NCBI GenBank assembly: GCA_017439235.1
Contig: JAFSJN010000003.1
Location: forward strand, 1 to 64,000
Reading direction: 5' to 3'
Length of the DNA stretch: 64,000 nt
Source: Paludibacteraceae bacterium
GTDB taxonomy: Bacteria; Bacteroidota; Bacteroidia; Bacteroidales; Paludibacteraceae
In this document: piece after piece, positions 54,324 through 61,746 of the stretch
Layout: the number at the start of each line of letters is the position of its first letter
Numbering within the stretch: the first letter of the stretch is position 1
Position numbers and translations under genes: made by a program
Notes under the pieces: generated by a model
The model's database searches: none
Seen by the model: the letters and a program-made list of their open reading frames with translations, nothing else
Told to the model about the DNA's origin: nothing

Positions 54324-56975
54324 TTAGAACAGACTCAACTGCTCCTCTACCGGTTTACTGTCTTCCGGTACTTCGGCCGAAATCTCAAAGGGTACATCCA
54401 ATGCGGGTGCCGGTGCTTCTGCAGGGCTCTCGTTCGTTTTCGGAGTCTCATTCTCCGACTCCGGCGTATTATCTTCGGGTTCTTCCGATTCCGGTTCCTC
54501 AGGTTCCGGCTCTGGCTCAGGAGTAATATCTTCGATAGAGGCGATCTCCAATGTAGACACACGCTTGCCTTTAGCACGTGGCGATTTGGCGTCCATGAAC
54601 TCACTCATCACAAGTGTCAGGTCGGGACGATTCGCATCCTGATAGTGCACCAAGAAGACGGCTTCTGAACGGTCGGAGAGCAAGACCAAACGATTATCAT
54701 CGTCTTCGCCCATAAAGTTTTGCACCTTAGGCGTTGCATCCAATTGGAAGCGTTTGATATAGTAATAGCCCAGTTTATTGCTCCAGAAAGCCAACGACCA
54801 GGCCTTCTTCGGGTCAAACTTCTCGATACGAAGCCAGTTTTGCTCAAAGTGCGCCGTCTCCTCAAAGGTATTGAGGAAATAGTCACCATTATTCATCACT
54901 ACCAATACGCGATCTTCATCGTGGAACTCGCCCAGGTACATACCCTGACCATCGTAGTTGATGCGCAGGATATCCGGGTCGAACCACACCTTGCGTCCGC
55001 CTAAAGTAGAATGACCTTTCGACTTAAGGGTAATCGATTTGACATCAAACTTAGTGAGCACATTACCACGACTGGTGCGTCCTTTGACGGCCAATTCGCT
55101 CAGGTCTTTGAACACCTCAGTCTTCTTGAGGCGCAGAGCCGGTTTGAGGGTAACCTTAATCACCTCAGCCTCTCCATTGGGATTAGCCGTAAAGTACATC
55201 ACGCGGCTACCCGGCTTGCCTTGCGTCAGGTCATATTCTTTGTCGCGTGCCACACCCGTCACATAGAAGCGCTTCATGTAATAAACGCCTCCGCGGCCAT
55301 CACGATAGACGACATTATAGATAGTGCGGATATCGTTCTTGCGGAAGATATCAATATGAATGATGTCGGTACCGACGAACAGTTTCTCCGCCACGTGCAC
55401 AACCTTGTAACGGCCATCCTTGTAGAAGATGATGACATCGTCCAAGTCGGAGCAATTGCACAAGAACTCATCTTTCTTTAATCCGGTACCGATAAATCCT
55501 TCTGCGCGGTTGATATAGAGTTTCTCGTTGGCTTCGACTACCGTCTTGACGTTGATATTGGCGAAATTACGCACCTCGGTACGTCGCGGATAGCGTTCTC
55601 CATAACGCTCTTTGAGGTGTTCAAACCAAGCAATCGTATAATGGGTCAGGTGGGCAAGATTATGTTTGCAAGCCTTAATCTTCTTGTCCAATTCGCGCAT
55701 CAACTCATCCGCTTTCTTGGAGTCGAACTTGGTGATACGAATCATGCGAATCTCGAACAGTTTCTCTATATCCTCACGCCTTATTTCACGAATCAGTTTG
55801 GCCTTCCACGGCTCCAACGCCTTATCTACAAAAGCCACCAACTTATCCTTGTCCGGGGCGTTCTCATAGCCTTCCTCTTTGTAGATACGTTGTTCGATAA
55901 ATAATTTCTCCAGCGAGGTATAGAAATATTGTTCCTCCAACTCGCCTTTCTCTATCTCCAATTCCCATTTGAGCAGTTCACGCGTATGGTCTGTGGAGCG
56001 CCGCAAGAGGTCACTGACGGACGTGAAGATAGGCTTCTTATTGTCAATAACGCAGCAATTGGGCGATATATTGATTTCGCAGTCGGTAAAGGCATAGAGT
56101 GCGTCTATTGCCTTATCGGAAGACGATCCTGGAGCCAGTTGCACCACGATACGTGCTTCCTGCGCCGTGAAGTCGTCTACTTTCTTGACTTTTATCTTGC
56201 CTTTCTGATTGGCACGCAGGATAGTCTCAATAATCTTGGAGGTAGTAGTGCCGTACGGTATTTCCGAGATGATCAACGTGCGATTGTCGTCAGCTTTTTG
56301 TATCTTAGCTCGGATACGTATCATGCCTCCGCGTTCACCATCGTTGTAACGACTCACGTCTATCTCGCCACCCGTAGGGAAGTCCGGATAGAGGCGGAAG
56401 TCTTCACCCCGCAAATAACTCAAAGCCGCATCACACAACTCGTTGAAGTTGTGCGGCAGTATTTTAGAGTTCAGGCCGACGGCTATACCTTCGACACCTT
56501 GCGCCAAGAGCAGCGGGAACTTAACCGGCAAGTGGATAGGCTCTTTCTTACGACCGTCATACGACAGCATCCAATGGGTCGTCTTAGGATTGAAGACCGC
56601 CTCCATGGCAAACTTACTCAAGCGAGCCTCGATATAACGCGGAGCCGCAGCACCGTCGCCGGTAAGGATGTTGCCCCAGTTACCCTGGCAATCGATGAGC
56701 AGGTCTTTTTGCCCCAACTGCACCAATGCGTCACCTATAGAGGCGTCACCGTGAGGGTGATATTGCATGGTCTGACCCACGATATTGGCCACTTTATTAT
56801 ACTTACCGTCATCTACCGTACGCATAGCATGCAGTATACGGCGCTGTACCGGTTTGAGTCCGTCATCCACAGCCGGGACGGCGCGCTCCAGTATAACGTA
56901 CGAAGCATAGTCCAGAAACCAGTCCTGGTACATGCCTGTCAAGTGATATTTCACCGAGTCGTTAAAGTCAGCCAC
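54324..56975 (-). CDS. DNA topoisomerase IV/gyrase subunit A (ParC-type)
   Basis: The 883-aa type IIA topoisomerase A subunit has the catalytic tyrosine Tyr114 in AAPRYIEARLSK and the quinolone-region HPHGDASIGDALVQ. The breakage-reunion domain runs to about residue 480, followed by a C-terminal blade domain and an acidic Pro/Glu tail (PEPEPEPEEPESEEPEDN). HPHGDASIGD is more like ParC than GyrA, and the C-terminal GyrA-box (QRRGGxG) is not visible, so topoisomerase IV is more likely. parE is not adjacent. Confidence 0.92.
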   Translation of the reverse strand: MADFNDSVKYHLTGMYQDWFLDYASYVILERAVPAVDDGLKPVQRRILHAMRTVDDGKYNKVANIVGQTMQYHPHGDASIGDALVQLGQKDLLIDCQGNWGNILTGDGAAAPRYIEARLSKFAMEAVFNPKTTHWMLSYDGRKKEPIHLPVKFPLLLAQGVEGIAVGLNSKILPHNFNELCDAALSYLRGEDFRLYPDFPTGGEIDVSRYNDGERGGMIRIRAKIQKADDNRTLIISEIPYGTTTSKIIETILRANQKGKIKVKKVDDFTAQEARIVVQLAPGSSSDKAIDALYAFTDCEINISPNCCVIDNKKPIFTSVSDLLRRSTDHTRELLKWELEIEKGELEEQYFYTSLEKLFIEQRIYKEEGYENAPDKDKLVAFVDKALEPWKAKLIREIRREDIEKLFEIRMIRITKFDSKKADELMRELDKKIKACKHNLAHLTHYTIAWFEHLKERYGERYPRRTEVRNFANINVKTVVEANEKLYINRAEGFIGTGLKKDEFLCNCSDLDDVIIFYKDGRYKVVHVAEKLFVGTDIIHIDIFRKNDIRTIYNVVYRDGRGGVYYMKRFYVTGVARDKEYDLTQGKPGSRVMYFTANPNGEAEVIKVTLKPALRLKKTEVFKDLSELAVKGRTSRGNVLTKFDVKSITLKSKGHSTLGGRKVWFDPDILRINYDGQGMYLGEFHDEDRVLVVMNNGDYFLNTFEETAHFEQNWLRIEKFDPKKAWSLAFWSNKLGYYYIKRFQLDATPKVQNFMGEDDDNRLVLLSDRSEAVFLVHYQDANRPDLTLVMSEFMDAKSPRAKGKRVSTLEIASIEDITPEPEPEPEEPESEEPEDNTPESENETPKTNESPAEAPAPALDVPFEISAEVPEDSKPVEEQLSLF

Positions 56976-56986
56976 AATATATTTTC

Positions 56987-57142
56987 TTACTTAGCTCGTC
57001 TATTGAGGAAGATATAAGCAGCTATACCAATCAATTCCAGCACCAGAGAAACGATGAGCAACCAGTTCTGAGGGCAGGCCGCAAAATACACGGCAAGGCA
57101 GATAACGCCAAGCAAAACGAGAATAATTCCCAAGTCTTTCAT
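56987..57142 (-). CDS. Small two-helix membrane protein
   Basis: I chose the ATG at 57142 (51 aa), 25 nt after the promoter. Two hydrophobic segments, LGIILVLLGVICLAVYF and WLLIVSLVLELIGIAAYIF, are separated by a short polar turn (AACPQNW), and the C-terminus is basic (LNRRAK). It lies 11 bp upstream of the topoisomerase gene on the same strand. I know of similar small membrane proteins in Bacteroidales but no function. Confidence 0.8.
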   Translation of the reverse strand: MKDLGIILVLLGVICLAVYFAACPQNWLLIVSLVLELIGIAAYIFLNRRAK

Positions 57143-57166
57143 GTTTGTAATAGTAAAAATGTGCCG

Positions 57167-57198
57167 CAAAGGTACAATTTTTTTTTAAAATACACAAA
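57167..57198 (-). promoter_or_regulatory. Promoter of the small membrane protein and topoisomerase genes
   Basis: Minus-strand TTTG (complement of 57195-57198), a 20-nt spacer and TACCTTTG (complement of 57167-57174). It is back-to-back with the promoter of the WG/caspase gene, with 4 bp between the two -33 elements. Confidence 0.85.
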
Positions 57199-57202
57199 TT
57201 TA

Positions 57203-57234
57203 TTTGCATAATTTGTAAAAAAACTGTATCTTTG
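57203..57234 (+). promoter_or_regulatory. Promoter of the WG-repeat/caspase gene
   Basis: TTTG at 57203-57206, a 20-nt spacer and TATCTTTG at 57227-57234, ending 64 nt before the ATG at 57298. CAAATTTATTTGC, which joins the two divergent -33 elements, is identical to the junction at the rpsA/LPS-kinase divergent pair. Confidence 0.88.
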
Positions 57235-57297
57235 CACTCTGAATTGGTCAACGACCCTATTTAAACGTCAATAAACGCACCTTAACACGATTAGCCT

Positions 57298-60200
57298 ATG
57301 AGACGCTATCTACCACTTCTACTCGGGATTTTGTCCCTTTCTTTGTCATTTACCTATGCCCATGCGGCTGAGAATGCCGCCCTCATGAAACAGCTCCGCA
57401 GTAAGTATGCCATGGTGCAGTATCACCCGGAATGCGGAGGTTGGTATTTTATTCGTTATCAGGAGGGTAAGCAGACTTATTACGGCTTTGTAGACAAAGT
57501 CGGCAATGTGGTTGCCCAGAATGCTACCGAATATAAAATGCATAAAGGGTATATCGAGTTGTATATTTTAGACCCGGAGAAGAAAGCTACCCATGACAAC
57601 TGGTTGCTTCGTATGGATGAGTACCAGCGTGCGTTGCAGAAGTACAATCAGGTTGAGTCGGACTACAAGAGCAAGAAGGCAGCCTATGACGCCCAAGTGG
57701 CCAATGCCCGCGAGATAGCCAATCAGCTGTGGAACCAGCGTCGTCAGGAGGCTTACAACCGTGCTGTAGCGGCTGAGAAGCAGCGCCAAGCTTATGCACA
57801 AGCCAACCAACAGCAGGCCTCAGGATGGGCAGGTGTATTGAGTGGTGTGCTGACAGCCGTAGGTAACGGTGTCAGTCTGGCTACGGTAGGTAACAATGCC
57901 GCCAATGCTGTACAATTTGACCCGATCTTTAATGAGGTGAAGGCGCGTAACGGCTTATCGTCTGCGCCTATCAAACCCTATAATCCTATGCCCACTAAGC
58001 CTGCAGAGCCTCCTACGGGATACGAATGGAAGACCTATCCGTTCCTGCAGCCCAATCCCTATACCTCTATTGACTATGCCGCTATTGCCGAGACAGGTCA
58101 TTTTGCGGACGTAGAGAAGGACGGTCGTTACGGATTGGTAGACGCATCACTGAACGAGATCTATCCTTGTACCAACACCACCAAAGTGAAGGATGGCACC
58201 TTTTTAGGATATACGCGCGTAAAGGTTGGCGGACAGATTGGTTTGCTGAACGAGAGTGGTCATGAGGTGTTCAAGCCTATCTACACTCAGATAGTAGCAT
58301 TGGAATCGAATGTGATGGCCAAGCGCAACTATATGTGGGGATTGTATAGCAAGAGCGGTGCTTCGCTGACCGGCCACATCTTCTCGGATTACGAGGCTAT
58401 GGGCAAGGCCGGATTCTTGGGCAAAGTAGAAAGTAACTGGGGCGCGTATAGCGTAGGCGGTACGCAAGTCCTAGCGCCTGTATTTGAGAAGATAGAGAAT
58501 AAGTCGGGCTATTTATTCTGCCGCAAGAATGACTTATGGGGTCTCTATTCTACCAAGGGCAAACTGATTCTCCCCACAGCGTATAATACTATCGAACCGC
58601 AAAACGGATACCTCTTCTGCGAGAAGAACGGCAAGTGGGGCATCTATACCTCTAGTGCCAAGGAGTTGTATCCTTGTCAATTTGACCGCGCCCGTATGGA
58701 GACGGTCAACGGCAAATGGGCACTCTATACGCAACAACGCGGCTTATGGGGATTGTTAGACTTCGCCTCGGGTGCGGAGTTGTTGCCCAACAGTTATTCC
58801 AATATCTCCGTCATCAAATTAGGAACGACGGACTTCTACAAGGTTGAGAAGGACGGTAAGCAAGGTCTTTATGACATGAAGGGATTGTTGCTTATCCCCT
58901 GCGAATACGATGCTATCGAGTTAAAGACCGTGAACAACTATCCGGTCTTTGAGGCTCGCTCGAACAATAAAGTATCTGTCTTCACGCGTATCGGTATGCC
59001 GATGCTGCCCTTGGGACGCTATACGGCGTATGAGTATCGCGTGCCGTTCTTCTATGTTAAAGACGGCAGTAAGACAGGTGTGGTAACCGGTTTCGGTACG
59101 GAGCTGATCGCCTGCGAATACGATGACATCACCTACGACCAGACTGCTCACTGCTTCACAGCTCGCCAAGGTAGCACCTACACGCTCTTGGATGAACAAG
59201 GTCAGGTTGTTGCTACCAACATGGTCTTCAAGCCGGTCACTTTCCGACCGAACTATATCGAGGTTATTGAGCCCTCGTCGCGCAAATACGCCGTCTGCGA
59301 CTATAACGGTCAGCAAATTACCAAACGCAAAGCGAAAGTGCAGTATAAGTTAGGCAAGATAGTAGATGCCTACAGCAAGAAACACTCGCTCGAGCAGCAG
59401 AACCACGAGGCTAAAGAGCAGATAATCGCAGCGGCCGAGAGTCTGGAGCGCCAGACACGCCAAGCCATGCGCCAACGCCGTACGTTCAGCTATTTTGCCA
59501 AAAACTATGTAGAGCGTATCATCAACGACTGGCAGAAGAAAGGCGAGTTTGAGGACACCAACGAATGGAAGAAACGTGTCAATAATGAGACGCGTGCGCA
59601 AAAAGTTTATGAGTTGACCAAGGCGGCTCAAGATGAGTATATTGCTCAAGAGACAGCACGTCTGAAAGGCGACAATATCTCTATCTCCGGCACCTACGAT
59701 GCCGACCATCAGGTGTTCCGTATTACCAGTCAGTATGCCGGCAAAGACATCTTAGTGCCCGTGGCTCGTAAGGATGCCGAGGAGTTCCGTAACTCGTTCA
59801 AGAGCCTGCGCAAAGAGCCTAAGTTCTTTGTGGAGAACGACCGCCTGGGCGTAGCGGAATACTCGTTCTATATGCCGTCGTCCAAAAATGTGTACACCTA
59901 TAACAACAAGGCCTCACTGACCTATACTATCGCTAAGGTGGATTACGATTTCGACGATGTATCTATCTCGACAGACGCTCTGAATATCGGTACTTCGGAT
60001 GTGGACGTTCGTATTCCCGAGACCGACAAACAGAATCCCAACCTGTACGTCTTCATCTTTGCTAACGAGAGTTATCAGGATGCACCGCGCGTAGACTATG
60101 CTTTCAATGACGGGATGACCTTCAAGAACTACTGCATCAAGACCTTAGGTGTACCGGCCGACAATATCCACTTCCGTCCGAATGCCACTCTGTCGCAGAT

Positions 60201-60771
60201 GAAGTTTGAGGTCAATAAGATTCGCGAGATTGCCTCCAGCGAAATCATGGGTAAAGATGCCCGCTTCCTGATCTACTACTCCGGACACGGTATACCTGAT
60301 GAGAAAGGCAAATCGAGTTATCTGCTGCCCGTAGACGGTATTCCTTATGACCTGGCGAACACTGCCTATAAGGTGTCCGATCTGTATAGTGCCTTAGGGG
60401 AGATTGCATGCGAGAATACCGTTATCTTAGACGCTTGCTTCTCGGGCGCTACGCGTTCGGGTAGTTCGCTCAGCAATACCAAGGCCGTATCGGTAGTTAC
60501 CCGTTCGACACCGGGCGGACGCACCGTCGCCTTAGGTGCTTCACGCGAGAATGAGGTTGCTCACCTGTACGAAGAGAAGGCTCACAGCCTATTCACCTAT
60601 TTCCTGCTCAAGAAACTGCAGGAGACCAAAGGTAATGTGGCTCTGGGCGACCTGTTCACTTATACCCAGAAAGAAGTAGCACGTCGTTCGATGCTCATGA
60701 AGAAATCGCAGACGCCTACTGTATCAGCCGGTCCGTCGGCTTCCAACTGGAGCAGGAGAAAACTGCAGTAA
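57298..60771 (+). CDS. Exported WG-repeat protein with C-terminal caspase domain
   Basis: The 1157-aa protein has a signal peptide (RRYLPLLLGILSLSLSFTYAHA). A WG-like repeat near 45-95 is followed by an Ala/Gln/Arg-rich coiled coil (about 110-175), a small hydrophobic Gly/Ala segment (about 180-205) and a long array of WG repeats (about 265-690, for example GRYGLVDASLNEIYPC, NGKWGIYTSSAKELYPC, GKQGLYDMKGLLLIPC). Another coiled coil spans about 700-800. The C-terminal caspase-fold peptidase (about 913-1157) has the catalytic histidine in YYSGHGIPDEKG (His997) and the catalytic cysteine in ILDACFSGATRSG (Cys1047). Such secreted bacterial caspases are rarely studied. Substrate and activation are unknown. 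It is monocistronic. Confidence 0.92.
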   Translation: MRRYLPLLLGILSLSLSFTYAHAAENAALMKQLRSKYAMVQYHPECGGWYFIRYQEGKQTYYGFVDKVGNVVAQNATEYKMHKGYIELYILDPEKKATHDNWLLRMDEYQRALQKYNQVESDYKSKKAAYDAQVANAREIANQLWNQRRQEAYNRAVAAEKQRQAYAQANQQQASGWAGVLSGVLTAVGNGVSLATVGNNAANAVQFDPIFNEVKARNGLSSAPIKPYNPMPTKPAEPPTGYEWKTYPFLQPNPYTSIDYAAIAETGHFADVEKDGRYGLVDASLNEIYPCTNTTKVKDGTFLGYTRVKVGGQIGLLNESGHEVFKPIYTQIVALESNVMAKRNYMWGLYSKSGASLTGHIFSDYEAMGKAGFLGKVESNWGAYSVGGTQVLAPVFEKIENKSGYLFCRKNDLWGLYSTKGKLILPTAYNTIEPQNGYLFCEKNGKWGIYTSSAKELYPCQFDRARMETVNGKWALYTQQRGLWGLLDFASGAELLPNSYSNISVIKLGTTDFYKVEKDGKQGLYDMKGLLLIPCEYDAIELKTVNNYPVFEARSNNKVSVFTRIGMPMLPLGRYTAYEYRVPFFYVKDGSKTGVVTGFGTELIACEYDDITYDQTAHCFTARQGSTYTLLDEQGQVVATNMVFKPVTFRPNYIEVIEPSSRKYAVCDYNGQQITKRKAKVQYKLGKIVDAYSKKHSLEQQNHEAKEQIIAAAESLERQTRQAMRQRRTFSYFAKNYVERIINDWQKKGEFEDTNEWKKRVNNETRAQKVYELTKAAQDEYIAQETARLKGDNISISGTYDADHQVFRITSQYAGKDILVPVARKDAEEFRNSFKSLRKEPKFFVENDRLGVAEYSFYMPSSKNVYTYNNKASLTYTIAKVDYDFDDVSISTDALNIGTSDVDVRIPETDKQNPNLYVFIFANESYQDAPRVDYAFNDGMTFKNYCIKTLGVPADNIHFRPNATLSQMKFEVNKIREIASSEIMGKDARFLIYYSGHGIPDEKGKSSYLLPVDGIPYDLANTAYKVSDLYSALGEIACENTVILDACFSGATRSGSSLSNTKAVSVVTRSTPGGRTVALGASRENEVAHLYEEKAHSLFTYFLLKKLQETKGNVALGDLFTYTQKEVARRSMLMKKSQTPTVSAGPSASNWSRRKLQ

Positions 60772-60810
60772 GATTGCAAGTTTCAAATTTAGGATTTCAA
60801 GTTTGGATCC
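60772..60810. repeat. CAAATTTAGGATTTCAAG spacer
   Basis: The gap between the caspase gene and the convergent esterase gene reads CAAGTTTCAAATTTAGGATT and TCAAGTTTGG. It resembles the GATTTAGGATTT words elsewhere. No T-rich terminator hairpin is obvious. Confidence 0.35.
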
Positions 60811-61743
60811 CTATTGCGCAAGCAGGAATGTGAGCGGAATAGGGATTCTTGTTTTCCAATCATTTTCCGTATGCGCAGCGCCGGGGAAGAAGCGGTACAT
60901 AAAGTGCTCTTCGTCCCAACCTTCGCTACGCAACATATCGTTAATGGCAGCCTGCGAGTGCAGATAATTGGCATCCAGCGTCTGGTCACCGTTATCCATA
61001 TATAGGAGGCAGGTATTGGGTGCAGGAAGATGATGCTGCAGGTATAGACGATAAGCCTCCATAACGGCCGAGTCGGGTTTTTCCGGATCGGGATAAGCTA
61101 AGGTGCTGTGCGTCGAGAGGCAAGCGGCTCCGCCGAAGATGTCCGGGTATTTGCACAACGCATAGGACGAGATTAAGCCTCCGCAACTGCTGCCCATCAC
61201 CCAAGTATGCTCACGCTCAGGATAGGTAGCATAGACCGAGTCGATATAGGGTTTGAGTTCTTCTACTATGAAACGCAGGTAGTTATTACCCAACAGTTCA
61301 AAGCCTTCATACGGTGTCTTGCCGTCCGGCAGGTACTCAACAATATCGTCGGGGCAGTATTCGTTAATCCGTTTGGAGGTATTATCTATGCCCACCACTA
61401 TCGTCGGGCGTATCACGCCGAGGTTGATGAGGCTGTCCATAGCCTCGTCTACTCCCCACTCCTGGTGGTTCCACGTTGTAGCGGCATCGAAGAGCATATT
61501 GCCGTCATGCATGTAAAGAACATCGTAGTTCTTAGCCGACGAATAGCCCTTGGGCGTCCATACGCGTATGGTACGGTCAGAGACATATTTAGACCGGAAG
61601 TGGAATATTTTATCTATTTGTGCCGCCTCACGTACCTCTATCGGTTCATCAGATAATTTCTTCTTGCAGGCAGTAAGGAAGGTCAGCGACAATGCTGCAC
61701 AAAGCACGAGGGAGAGATAAAAGTAATGCATAGTATGAATCAT
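60811..61743 (-). CDS. Esterase-family lipoprotein
   Basis: The 310-aa protein has a lipoprotein signal with lipobox LTAC. A second Met four codons in (61731) would also give a good signal peptide, so the exact start is uncertain. The alpha/beta-hydrolase fold of the enterochelin-esterase/EstD family is shown by VLYMHDGNMLFDAAT, the nucleophile elbow WVMGSSCGGLIS, the acid-containing LYMDNGDQTLD and the histidine in GAAHTENDW. Substrates may include siderophore esters or acylated carbohydrates. It follows the surface-protein gene by 3 bp and is probably cotranscribed with it. Confidence 0.9.
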   Translation of the reverse strand: MIHTMHYFYLSLVLCAALSLTFLTACKKKLSDEPIEVREAAQIDKIFHFRSKYVSDRTIRVWTPKGYSSAKNYDVLYMHDGNMLFDAATTWNHQEWGVDEAMDSLINLGVIRPTIVVGIDNTSKRINEYCPDDIVEYLPDGKTPYEGFELLGNNYLRFIVEELKPYIDSVYATYPEREHTWVMGSSCGGLISSYALCKYPDIFGGAACLSTHSTLAYPDPEKPDSAVMEAYRLYLQHHLPAPNTCLLYMDNGDQTLDANYLHSQAAINDMLRSEGWDEEHFMYRFFPGAAHTENDWKTRIPIPLTFLLAQ

Positions 61744-61746
61744 TAA

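Noticed and set aside
55929..57017. 362-aa plus-strand ORF opposite the topoisomerase gene
   Set aside because: It is a shadow of the parC-type gene with no recognisable motif, no promoter and composition set by the opposite strand.
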